Made by a program: the position numbers and the translations under genes. From NCBI GenBank assembly GCA_017893485.1, contig CM030366.1, positions 47,056,283 through 47,120,282 on the forward strand: a stretch of DNA of 64,000 nt, in the 5' to 3' direction. Below are positions 36,009 to 46,566 of the stretch, in pieces (within the stretch, counting starts at the first letter, position 1; every line of letters starts with the position of its first letter). A model generated the notes under the pieces. That model ran no database searches and was not told the origin of the DNA. It saw nothing but the letters and a program-made list of their open reading frames with translations. Source of the DNA: Hemerocallis citrina. Taxonomy: Eukaryota > Streptophyta > Magnoliopsida > Asparagales > Asphodelaceae.

Positions 36009-37345
36009 GGTGTGCACAGAACGCAGAACATCGAATCCAGCCAATAGGATCTCTCCTACACACCACATCGGGGGCAGACATGGGACAGCGGGATTGGATC
36101 CGCTGTGTCCGAACACGAAACACCAGAACCCACCAATAAGATCTCTCCCACATCGGATCGAGGTCAATACAAGGAACACCAATCCTGGATCATTACTCCC
36201 CAAACACCAAATAGCCGTTTCGGCCAATCAGCTCCCGTCTCCTTCCTTCGGCGGAGGGAGAGAGAGAAAGCGAGCAACGCGATGCGATGCGAATGTGGCG
36301 GCTGGAAGAGGGGGAGGGGGGGGGCAACGATGTCTGGCAGCGCGACGAGCGGCGGTGCTGGTCGGGGAGCGACGCAACGACGGCGAGAACCTTCGACAGT
36401 GAAGAGCTCTGTTTTCACGCTGAAAATAGAGGGCGACGAAACTGGCTTGGACGGCGACGACGAGAACGATAGGGGACGGAGGTTGCGGGGTGCACGGAGA
36501 TGAAGATATGGTGACGACGAAGTGGGACAGCGCGGCGGGTGCAGGTGAAGGGTAATGGCGAAGCAAGGGTAATGGGTTTCGACGAGTTGGGTTGCGATAG
36601 GTTCTGGGCTTGGCAATGGTGAGGATGGCGAGGTGATGAAGAGGAGACAGGGATGATGGGGAAGCGACGGGCGGTGATGGCAATGGATTTGGGCGGTTGG
36701 GAACCAGGGAGAGAGCGGGAGAGAAGAAGGGAGAGGAACAGGAACGGGAGGGTAGGGTTTCACAGTAGAGGGTTTGGGGTTATAGTAGGCAGCTGGGTGT
36801 TTAGAAATTAATTAGGGTCAGGGTATTGATAAGAGATGATTAGTATTTATAGGGGGAATTAGGATATTGGGTATTGGGTATTAGATCCAATAAGGTAAAA
36901 TACAATGTACATAATACAATAGATAAATATAAATCCAGATACGAGAAATGATATATCTAATAAAATATAATTTGTTTTACATAAATTATTTGAGCCAATT
37001 ATCAAATAAAATAAAAGGATTGATTGTTCTAACAATCAATATTAATAATAAATAATCGTAATAACAATAAAAATAAAAATACTAGCAATTATCAGAGTAA
37101 TATCAGTATATGAAAATTTGAATTTGTCGAAATAGTTCCAATCAGTAACAATATTTTGAGGGTTAAAACACAAATAGTTGATCAAGTAAAAATGATTTTT
37201 TTTATATTTGCAATAGTTATAACTATTGTTTGGAAAAAATAATTTTACATGAAATTCAAAATGAATCTAACAATAATGATTTTATAAATTTCGAAATACA
37301 GAAAAATACTCACGAAAATACGTATATATGGGAATAAGGGTTACA
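36009..37345 (-). mobile_element. Lone Tekay-like LTR, U3 and GC-rich leader (right piece)
   Basis: Continues 22068-24239. On the minus strand, U3 (37345-36852) leads to a TATA box, then to a C/T-rich leader (about 36770-36240). This leader is strikingly GC-rich for the window and keeps an open Pro/Ser frame (36164-36763) with no known domain. It ends TTACA next to the GTCTT duplication. Confidence 0.72.
36844..36851 (-). promoter_or_regulatory. TATA box of the lone LTR
   Basis: TATAAATA on the minus strand lies about 500 bases inside the LTR, the same layout as in elements A and B. This fixes the LTR orientation. Confidence 0.6.
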
Positions 37346-37350
37346 GTCTT

Positions 37351-38109
37351 AGTGGACGAGACTATAGCAGGAGTCATTGCTAAATTAGAATTGTGGAGAG
37401 AAACTTTGAAAGCTAGAGGCTTTATGATAAGTAGAACTAAACAGAGTATATGGAGTGTAATTTTAGTGATATTACGAACACAACTGAGGAAGTAGTGAAG
37501 CTTGATGGCCAAGAGATACCTAAAAGAAACCGTTTCCGATATTTAGGCTCGATTATACAAAGAGATGGGGAGATTTGTGAAAATGTTATACATAGGATCC
37601 AAGCAGGGTGGCTTAATTGGAGAAGTGCCACTAGTGTTTTGTATGAAAAACATATACCAATGAAGTTGAAGGAAAAATTTTATAGGACGACTGTTAGACC
37701 AGCAATGATGCATGAAGTAGAGTGTTGGGCACCAAAGAAAAACATATCCAAAAAAGAGTGTAGCGGAGATGAAGATGCTAAGATGGATGTGTGGTAAAAT
37801 AAGGAAGGATAGAATCAGAAATGAGCATATATGAGACATGCTACTCCAATCAAAGATAAGTTAAGAGAGAACCGCCTCAGGTGATTTGGACATGTCACAC
37901 GTAGACCGAGTAGTGCCCCATTAAAAAGAGTGATTTTATAAGTATTGAGGGTAGAGTTAGGGGTAGAGAAAGACCAAAACTAACTTGGGTGGAAATGGTG
38001 AAAAATGATATAATAGCTTGAGAGAAGATATTGCGCTAAACCGAGCAGAATGGAAAATCAGAATTCATGTAGCTGACCCCAACTAGTTGGAAAAAAGGCT
38101 TTGTTGTTG
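37351..38109 (+). pseudogene. RTE-type LINE, 3' part
   Basis: Continues the RT of 20471-22067 directly after FADDIV: VDETIAGVIAKLELW, then YMECNFSD, FRYLGSIIQRDG and a thumb/C-terminal region near 37640-37800. The tail CCCAACTAGTTGG...GGCTTTGTTGTTGTTG is the characteristic plant RTE 3' end with a TTG repeat. The frame is broken after about 37797. The 10-bp duplication follows at once. The combined RTE sequence in the window is about 2.4 kb. Confidence 0.9.
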
Positions 38110-38119
38110 TTGTATCAAA
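38110..38119. repeat. RTE target-site duplication TATCAAAATT (right)
   Basis: Identical to 20461-20470. Confidence 0.85.
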
Positions 38120-38348
38120 ATTAAAGATATCCTTATTTGAATTTTAACTTTCGAATATGAGAATATGCGACGACACAATCATACACTATGGCTGAATGAG
38201 ATAACTAAGAAAAGACAGGAGGAAGAGAGCATAATGAAGGGAAGAGAAATTTGGTTTCTGCCATTCCTCTCCAAGTCTAGTGCTTTTTAATCTTTATGTT
38301 TGCGGTTAAAAAAAAAGAAAACTGACCAAAACAAAGAGATATTATTCT
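38120..38348. other. Presumed continuation of the third Tekay-like LTR
   Basis: Adjoins 20470 once the RTE is removed (CAAAATT then AAAGATATCC). No gene seen and no LTR end identified. Confidence 0.35.
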
Positions 38349-38959
38349 AGCATCTGTAGTCGTTCAAACTCAAAATTTGAGTATATGGCATTTAGAAATA
38401 GAAAATTTGGGTTAGAGCTGTAATCGTTTGAATCTTGAATATGAGTTTTGATTTTAAAAATTTGGATGGACGGTAGATGAAGTCTCGTCCCACAATTTTT
38501 TATTATAAAGAATTAAAAAAAAGTATCAGACGAGTAATCATTTCCTGTCCGATGTTTTTTTTTAAGGGACGAGATATTATATCCTGTCTGAACATTTTAA
38601 AAAAATTTTAAAAATTTTGATTTAAAAAAATTGTCGGATTGTCGGACGGGAAACCTTCCGATCAATTTTTTTGAAAAAAGTTTATCAGATGGGAAATCAT
38701 TTCCCGTCCGATAGATTTTTTAATTTTTAAAAAAAGGTTGGGCGAAAGATCATCTCTCGTCCGATACTTTTTTGTGATAAAATGATGAACGGAAGAAAGA
38801 TTATCTTTCGCTAGCTATATTTTTGAAATTGCTATTTCTCTTTCTAAATATAGCCGACTACTGTTTCTCTCAAATCCAAAATTTGGATATTTGGCCAAAG
38901 GAGACTTTTTTTTTCCAAATTTTATAAAATTTGATAAAATGCTAATGATTACAGATGCT
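38349..38959. mobile_element. Inverted-repeat (MITE-like) element with internal hairpin array
   Basis: The left end AGCATCTGTAGTC and right end (reverse complement AGCATCTGTAATC) form terminal inverted repeats 611 bp apart, and AT-rich subterminal sequence is partly shared. Inside, seven short imperfect palindromes of the type TCGGACGGGAAAT / ATTTCCCGTCCGA lie between 38464 and 38815. No clear target-site duplication was found. The repeated GACGG/CCGTC subterminal hairpins recall CACTA-type transposons, but the ends lack CACTA. Confidence 0.5.
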
Positions 38960-39618
38960 CTTAGGGAGACAAAGACGATGCAATTCTTTTGACTTTCTGC
39001 AATTTCCATTTGAGAAATCAATCAAAGGGCATTGCTTCTTATCTTTGACCTTTTTCCTTTCAAAAATTTAAGATATAGAGAAAAACTCAAATCAGCTTCC
39101 ATCATCCACCTAAATGATACTGACACGCGCACAACTTGCAAACAAGAACTATGACAAGTTAATCATCGGAGTTTTGAACAATGGTAGATTAACCATTTAG
39201 TATGGATCTTGATTTGATCCCAGTGAACATATGCAGAGGTGGGATCAACAAGTCCAAACTCAATTATTCCCACACCTTCCTGATTTTCGACATTATTCCC
39301 ATTATTGTTGCTTGCAACATCTGCCACATGTTTCTGCGCTGACTTGGCCAACCTCGGATTGTTTCTGAATCCATCGTCTGTACTTAATTATATTCATTTC
39401 AATATAAATTCTTTTCTCCACCTGCATATATCAGTGTCTCTAAATACTCCCTAAATTTTTTGTTTGTTTGTTTGTTTGTGAGTGTTGTAGATTGGAATCA
39501 TAGTCGCTAACATTCCCTACCTAAAATTGGAACCCCAAGGGCTCAAAATATTCCATCATTTTTAATTTGTCTCATAAACGACATTCATGTTTGTCCTCTC
39601 GGCCTAGAGATGGAGCCA
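38960..39618. other. Unassigned segment
   Basis: No element end is recognised. A 62-codon minus-strand ORF (39163-39351, with VENQEGVGIIEFGLVDP) has complex, non-repetitive composition, and its frame is open upstream to an AG at about 39379 that looks like a splice acceptor. It could be a captured host exon; I do not recognise it. A (TTTG)n run lies near 39460. Confidence 0.3.
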
Positions 39619-40615
39619 TATAAATCACCCTGGGAGGGTGAATAGGATGATTGTGCGAAAAAAATTAATTAAAATGAAGTGTAGAGTAAATAAAAGATTT
39701 AAGAAGAGCAAACACAGATAACACAAGTGATGCAGCGATGTAACGTGGTTCGACCCCCAAGTCTACGTTTACATCTCCTACTTGTAGCAATTTCCCGCCA
39801 CAAGTGTTCCACTATACTCAAAACCCTTTTACAGTGATTCTCGGATTCAGGCCGAGAGACCTATTATACCCACAATGCTTCTAACACAAGTCCAGTCAAT
39901 CTCACCGAAGTGGACGAAAAGAAAAACTCAAGATCCTACATGATCCTGACTGAATAATACAAAAATTATCACACACTCGGATTGATTGTTGAAAGATTAG
40001 TTCAGAAGATTTTTCTTAGGAGTAATTCGTGAAGAATACTCAGTGGGTTCGGCCAATTAAATAGATTGGGAAGTGTATCGATCAAAATTGGAGATGATAC
40101 ATTCCAAAATGTGAACAACGCAAAGTACAATTGACCGTAATCTTGGTGCAGATGACCGTTCAGCTCTCTGATGTAAAGTAGAGAGATGAAAGGCCGACTG
40201 CTTCTTACGCAACTGAGAGTTGCAGTCGACTGTGATGCCGTCGACCGTCATGAGGTGCGGTCGACCGTTATCGTGTTGTTCATACCGAATCCACTTTATA
40301 TTTTTACCAAACGAACTAATCAATCAATCAATCAATTTTACACAGATTTAAATCTCATAAATATGGACTTATAGCAGCTGGTCTTGATAGCTTTCTTGGA
40401 CATTAATCAATCAACTCTTCTTTTTGAATATCTGCTTCTTTTGCTTGATTTCTCAATCTTTCTTTATTACTTTCCTTCTTTGAATATTTTGAATTTCTCT
40501 TGAATCTCTTATGAATATTATTTGATTCTGAAAATCTGAACAACTCAATTCAAACTTATTAGTATTTATAGACACGTTTTGTGCACACAAAACTAGGAGT
40601 CAACGAGAGTCAACA
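39619..40615 (-). repeat. 3' LTR of the copia derivative
   Basis: Aligned with 45143-45990 from TATAAATCACCC (the terminal CA has mutated to TA on the minus strand) to TATTACTTTC at 40480, then extends to 40615, where it starts TGTTGACTC on the minus strand. A TATA box (TATAAATA, minus) lies at 40563-40570, and the adjacent 40616-40633 is purine-rich on the minus strand, serving as polypurine tract. Confidence 0.8.
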
Positions 40616-40633
40616 ATCTCCTTCTTTTGGTGT

Positions 40634-41527
40634 GAACAAAACATGCCTTTGAATATTGAAAGTAGAAAAGATTAAACAATTTGGCATAAGAATACTCTCC
40701 CTGAATTGAGTACTTCCTGTAACACAAATTTTTATATGTAAGGAGAGATTTGTAAATACTCCCCTTAATTTATTATTTCATGGAGAATAAAAACTATTGA
40801 GTTATGTTCACTTTCATACATTCATAATATTCTCCCCCTTTTTGGAACACACCAATAGGGGGCAAAAGACACATATAAATTACTCCTCACGAAAACTATT
40901 TGTAAATGAAAAGAAACTTTCATAAAGCATAAGAGATATAAAGTTTGGAGAGATAAGAATTTGCAAAAAAAAAACGAAGGAAAATCTACTTACATGATAC
41001 CGTTGATAGCGAGACTCTTTGATATACAGGGAGAGCTCTTCATGATATCATAGATTTAAGATTTTTCCAATATAGATGTGAATCAGGGATAAGAAGAACG
41101 AATTTTAAGAAATTGAGATTATAGGAAAAATTTGTAGAGAGTTCAAAAAAATTTCAACTTGTAACCAGAAAGACAACCGGTCGACCGCGCGGTCGACCGC
41201 AAAACCAACCAGTCAACTTTTTTTTCCAGACAGCAAACCGGTCGACCGCACTTCTATTTCAAAAACACAGTGTATCACAGAGAACAAACCGTTCGACCGC
41301 CCAATCGACCGCAACTACTGAAGCTAAAAAGATTTTGAAAGCAGAGTGTTTCGAAGTGTAAATACATGTTGAAGAGACCAGGTGAGCAATCGCATGACTG
41401 CACGGTCGACCGAAACGCTAAAACTGATAAACAAGATAAGCATGAAGGAATTCGTTCATAGCACATTATAGCAGGTTACATAATTTTGAAAGATCATACA
41501 TTACAATTTGAAAATACAAGACGATAT
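40634..41527. other. Noncoding region of the copia derivative
   Basis: No ORF of substance. Holds four exact CGGTCGACCG palindromes (41178, 41190, 41239, 41403) and several decayed ones. Confidence 0.6.
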
Positions 41528-42631
41528 CTATTCCTCATCATCCCCGCCATCATCTTCATTACCGTCATCATCTTCATCATCTTCCTCATCATTCGGAGGA
41601 GGAAGAATTTTCCAATCTTCTTTTCCTTGCAAGTACTCAATTGTGTTAACATAGTAATCATATACTTGCATTTGATGAGCAGTGAACTGCTCATGAGTCA
41701 CGAATGACGATGAAGAGGGAGTGGCATTCTTGCGACGCGAGGAGGAAGAGGCTTGTGGTGCTTGTTCGGCTTGGCGTGCTTGTTGTTGGGCTTGACAACG
41801 ACGAGCCCGTTGATTGAACGATACATCAATACCCATTTGTTGAGGGAGGATTGGCATAGAGCTTTTGCTGAGCAAGAAGTTCCCGACATCAATACGGGAA
41901 TCAATGGCGAGGTTGTATATGAGAGAGCTAAAGAGGAGACCACGATTTGTAGTAGTTGCATAATTCATCGTGCTAATGATGAATGTAGCAAGATCGAACT
42001 TGTACTCCCCAAGAATAAGGAAAATAATGAATGATTGATTGACCTAAATTTCTGTTTTGTCATTCTTTTTGGGCCAAATATCTGCATTAACAATTTTATT
42101 TAGAACCCTAGCAGAATCAGTAAAATTTGTGGGGGCGAGACGAGGAAGACGGGAAAACTTGGGTTGCACGATCATAGATTTGAGAGTATTTTGATCATGA
42201 CCAAGTTTGTAGTTAAGGATTTTAAAATCAAGGTGGTATGCATCAAATTCCCCTAATTCGTTTCTCCCAGGGAGATATTCGGGAGTGATTTTTACTCTTC
42301 TTCCAAGAATTATAAAGGAGAGGGTGAGATCATCATCTTGAAGTCCCTCAAGGTTTGAATAGAATTGACGAGTTAGAGACTCGGAGTGAGTACTAGGGGT
42401 AGCAAGATAGTTTTTCCACCCAAAATCCCTAAGGATTCTAACCATGACAGAAAATTGACCCCCCAAGGATAATAGGTTAATTACTCGATTGGAAACAACG
42501 GGGGCATTACAAAGAGAAGAGAAGTAAATATCAGCACAATGAGAGTTTCGAAAGGTTATACCATCCCTAGTGACTGATTTCAAGGCAACGACTTTCTTGC
42601 CCTTCGATTTGTGTGAGGAGGATGCCATCAA
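41528..42631 (-). pseudogene. Plant transposon-like ORF inside the copia derivative
   Basis: ATG at 42631 (MMASSSHKSKGKK). The first 195 codons end at a single TAG (42044), and the frame then stays open for another 172 codons to 41528, so one stop interrupts a protein of about 367 residues. The middle (FRNSHCADIYFS, LTRQFYSNLEGL, IILGRRVKITPEYL, then MNYATTTNRGLLFSSLIY) resembles the 'putative plant transposon protein' family found in many plant repeats. The tail is Gln/Ser-rich, then acidic (EEDDEDDDGNEDDGGDDEE). It is unrelated to copia pol. A TATA box lies 120 bases upstream. Function is unknown. Confidence 0.6.
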
Positions 42632-42747
42632 GATAGAGGAAGAGAAGAACCGTAGAGATTTGAGACGAGTTTTAAGAGATGAGAAGTTTATTTGATGGGT
42701 TGGAGGCTAGGGTTTTTCGTAAGAAAGAGAGGTTAGGGGTGAAGAGG

Positions 42748-42755
42748 TATTTATA
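42748..42755 (-). promoter_or_regulatory. TATA box of the internal ORF
   Basis: TATAAATA on the minus strand lies about 120 bases before the ATG at 42631, with a C/T-rich leader between. GTCGACC palindromes lie upstream at 42790, 42811 and 42873. Confidence 0.5.
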
Positions 42756-43170
42756 TTAGAAGGATAATAAACAGGTCAGCCGACTTGGTCGGTCGACCGT
42801 TTCACATATATGGTCGACCGCTCAACACGAAATTAGGAGTTTTAATTTGGTGATTTGTGACAGAAGGGTGGATGGTCGACCGGTCCATTCTCGTTTGATT
42901 AAGACCAAATGGAATGTACGATCGACCAGTCGATCGACTGATCATTCAAAAATTGATTTTATGTTATTGTAAAGTTCGTACATTTCATGTATTTCAGTAA
43001 TAATTAACAGATGCACATTTAATATAAGTTCAGACTAGTGTAGATTTTACCCGGTGCTATACTTATCTGAAGGACCAAGATCTTACTCCTTTTTCCTTGA
43101 TAGAGATGCTAGTTGCTAGTATAACTTGCTGAGCCTCTCGAGCGTCTTCTATCAAGGTGTCTACGATCTT

Positions 43171-45086
43171 CTAAGTTGAGAGCATCGGACCACCTACACA
43201 AAATTTTGTAGGAGTCCAAGTGGGTTTTGATCCTGCATTAACATTATTTCTTACCCAAACAATGTTAGTGTTCCCTTTTAATGAACAGTTATACGAAATG
43301 TGTCCTAATCTACAATAGTAATGACATGTGATACGACTATGTCTCGAGTCATGTACACTTGCATAGTTTTGAGTTGGTTTATGATTATGTTGGAGATTGA
43401 GCAAGTGTTTATGACATGATGATTTACATTTTTGATGGTGTATTGGCTCTTCGTAACCAAGACCTCGATTATCATGATAAGACCTTGAATTTTTTGTAAT
43501 AAGAAAACTGGGCCCTTCATATTTTTCCACAATTTTTTCAAGCCCAGTTACTCTTTTACATAATCTTTTCCTAGTCATCTCACTGTCTTTTGTATTCCAA
43601 CGAAGAGTGTCTAGTGTAGCATTAAGAATCCTGTTTTGTTCAAGAGCTTCATTACATCTTCCACTACCTCATTAAATTTCCTTTTGCATTCTTTTAAACC
43701 ATCTATGAGTTTGGCAATATAAACAGATTTTTCATGAATTTCTCTTAAGTGATCATCATGTGTTGCTAAGGACTCTCGAATTTGTTGTTTTAAAAGTTCA
43801 TTTTTCTCTAGCACATCATGATCTTTTCTAAATGACTCAAAATTTTCCAAGATCAAGACATTCTTGTTTTTCAATTTTTGGTTTTTTGCAATGCAAGAGT
43901 CATGTGTTTCATTTGGAATTTGTTTATATTGCCTAAGTTCACGACTTAATTTCTTAGCATAGTCTTTTAAACCATTACACATGTCTTCGATTACCTCTTC
44001 TTGAGATGGTAATTGTACCTCACCATTCCCAAGAGCCATAAAGTCGACGTCATCGTAGCCTTGCTCTCCCTCACTTGAATCGGAGTCTAACCATGTTGCC
44101 TTCAGCACCTTCTTTTTCAGACCCGGGTTTGAGCGATAGTAGTCCATATTCCTGTCTTGTGAGACGGGACAATTTGCACGGATGAGTCCAGGCTTCTTGC
44201 ACTTATAGAACACGTCATCTTTATCTTTCTCCCTTTCTCCTTGGTACCTGCCATATTTTTTATGTTTGAGATACTTACAAAATTCCTTGGTCAATAGGGC
44301 AATGTCCTCATCTGACTCCTCGCGATCTGAATCTGCTTTTGATGGTTGTGATTTTTCTGCTTTTAGTGCAATGGTTTTCTTTTCGGTTTTTGGTTCAATC
44401 CCGATGTTTTATCTGTATCTTTTGGTTTCCGACATTTCCATTTCGTATGTCTTCAGCTTTCCTTGGAATGTGCAGTGGTCAAATCCCTTTTCTTCGAGGG
44501 TCTCCCTCATTGCAGCAGCCTTTACATCCCACTCTGGCATGAGATGGCTTATGAGTTTTCCGACCTTTCGGTTATCATCCAATCCCTTACCTAAGCTCTC
44601 AAGTTCGTGGGCAATGATATCGAAACGGGTGAGCATTTGATCCACATTTTCCCCTGGCAACATGCGAAACACATCAAACTTATAAAAACATAAATTAACT
44701 TTAGCTTTTACCTCAGAAATGGTTCCCTCATGCCACTTCAGCATGTTGTTCCAGATCTCGTATGCTGTCTTATAGTTTCGCCTGCATCGCATTTGTTCTT
44801 CGTTATTCAACCCTGCATAAAGAGCCGTAATGGCTTTGGAATTTGCTGTCGTGAGGGCCAGCTCCGCTTTTGTGAAAGCTGTCTTTCCGTCGCTGACTGG
44901 AATGTCTGTTTTATTGATGCACACATTCCATACTTCTTCTCCAAGCATCTGTAGAAAATGAGACATACAAACTTTCCAAATGTCATAGCATTTTCCATCA
45001 AAAAATGGTGAGTGTGTAAGGCTTGTCCCATTGGAAATGAATGGCTCCGATGAGTACAAGTTTTCGGGAGGTGGGATTTCGTCCAT
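43171..45086 (-). pseudogene. gag: Ty1/copia Gag (broken)
   Basis: ATG at 45086 (MDEIPPPENLYSSEP). The copia gag domain (UBN2-like) spans about residues 20-215, with FFDGKCYDIWKVCMSHFL, AYEIWNNMLKWHEG and LMPEWDVKAAAMRETL. A TAA at 44409 interrupts the frame. A zinc knuckle CKKPGLIRANC is near 44180, a coiled-coil stretch at 43640-43990, and a second knuckle CHYYCRLGHISYNC near 43300. A frameshift lies near 43600. The frame ends at 43171 shortly after the second knuckle, before any protease signature; the usual copia DSGCSRHMTG is absent. Gag would form the particle. Confidence 0.82.
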
Positions 45087-45129
45087 CGGACCTTTTGCTT
45101 AATATTTTAAGCTTTTTGATAAGCACCTC

Positions 45130-45141
45130 GCTCTAATACCA
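45130..45141 (-). other. Primer-binding site of the copia derivative
   Basis: On the minus strand TGGTATTAGAGC, one mismatch from the iMet site, lies one base inside the LTR edge at 45143. Confidence 0.75.
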
Positions 45142-45142
45142 C

Positions 45143-45990
45143 TGTAAATCACCCTTGGGGGGGGGGGGTTGGATAAGGTGATTGTGCAAAAAAAAAATTA
45201 ATTAAAATGAAGTGCAGAGTAAATAAAAAAGTTAAGAAGAACAAACGCAGATAACACAAGTGACGCAGCGATGTAACGTGGTTCGACCCCCAGGTCTACG
45301 TCCACACCTCCTACTTGTAGCAATTCTCCGCCACAAACGTTCCACTATACTCAAAACCCTTGTACACTGATTCTCGAATTCTGGCCGAGAGACCTATTAC
45401 ACCCACAGGACTTTTAACACAAGTTCCGTCAATCTCACCGAAGAGGAAGAAAAGAAAAACTCAAGATCCTAAATGATCCTGACTGAAGAATACAAAAATT
45501 ATCACACACACTCGGATTGATTGTTGAAAGATTAGTTTAGAAGATTTTTCTCAGGAGTAATTGGTGAAGAATACTCAGTGCGTTTGGCCAATTAAATAGA
45601 TTGGGAAGTGTATCGATCAAAATTAGAAATGATACATTCCAAAAATATGAATAGCGCAAAGTGCGGTCGACCATAATCTTGGTGCAGTCGACTGTTCAGC
45701 TCTCTGATGTAAAGTAGAGAGATGAAAGGTCGACTGCTTCTTACGCAACTGAGAGTTGGAGTCGACTGCGATGCGGTCGACCGTTATCGCGCTGTTCATA
45801 CCGAATCCACTTTATATTTTTACCAAACGAACTAATCAATCAATCAATCAAATTTACACAGATTTAAATCTCACAAATATGGAATGATAGTAGCTGGTCT
45901 TCATAGCTTTCTTAAACATTAATCAATCAACTCTTCTTTTTGAATATCTTCTTCTTTTGCTTGATTTCTCAATCTTTTTTTATTACTTTC
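45143..45990 (-). repeat. 5' LTR of the copia derivative (truncated)
   Basis: Starts TGTAAATCACCC and follows the left LTR up to ...TATTACTTTC, then stops where the Tat-like LTR begins. A run of eleven or so G (45160) is unique to this copy. Confidence 0.8.
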
Positions 45991-46566
45991 TGTTACTGCT
46001 GAATTCTGGTGTGGGGGCAACAGATGAGATTTGTAGGTTCTTGAGGAACTCGAACAGACTGGATCTCCCTTCTTCCTTGTTGATAAGTTGACTCCTTGGT
46101 GCTCCCGCTGACCTGCACAAACGTTCGAAACATCAGGATGGATCCCGGTGACAAACCCTCCGACGCACTTGTCAATACCAGAAAAGTAAAGGGAAAGAGC
46201 TTGAGTGCACAAAGAGTGATCACCTTTTTCAGTAGGAGGTCGGGGGTTTTTATAGCCGCCATGGGACCTGTTTTGGGATAAGAGTGAATCCCTACTTCCC
46301 AGTGTGGCAGGATAGGGGTGGTTATAACCACCTCCTCAAGATCAGGGCGAGCCAGGACTTCCTCCAATCATGTTGAGCTGGCCCCTAATGGGTTGAGACC
46401 CGTTTCTAGCTGAACAGATTTGATCACGGGTTAGCGGGTCCAAGAGGAGGGTCCCGGTCCCCGATTCGGACCCGTTTGTAGGTGAAATTACCGTCTTGCC
46501 CCTGGGACTTTGAGATTCGTGCCCCCTTTGAACGGTTCCGATTTAACCCCCTTTTTAGCCATATCA
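45991..46566 (-). repeat. 3' LTR of Tat-like copy 2
   Basis: Reads TGATATGG...CAGTAACA on the minus strand; 576 bp. It aligns with 15414-16113. A minus-strand TATA box (TATAAAAA, 46247-46254) corresponds to 15802-15809 of copy 1. The apparent minus-strand ORFs are noncoding LTR. Confidence 0.72.

Larger units (their letters stand above)
39619..45990 (-). mobile_element. Pol-less Ty1/copia derivative
   Basis: LTRs at 39619-40615 and 45143-45990 flank an interior with an iMet-type primer site, a copia-type gag and, instead of protease-integrase-RT, a separate transposon-like ORF with its own TATA box. Gag and ORF both carry stops. The right (5') LTR lacks its outermost ~150 bp, including the TATA, because the Tat-like element begins there. 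It would need another element's enzymes to move. GTCGAC-centred palindromes occur in the LTRs and on both sides of the ORF. Confidence 0.8.

Noticed and set aside
36164..36763. A 199-codon Pro/Ser-rich protein gene
   Set aside because: Open frame is expected by chance in C/T-rich, stop-poor sequence, and it lies within a solo LTR leader; two other frames are also open.
45919..46367. Minus-strand genes at the edge of Tat-like copy 2
   Set aside because: The sequence aligns with the LTR of copy 1 (15660-16113) with frame-breaking changes, so it is noncoding LTR.
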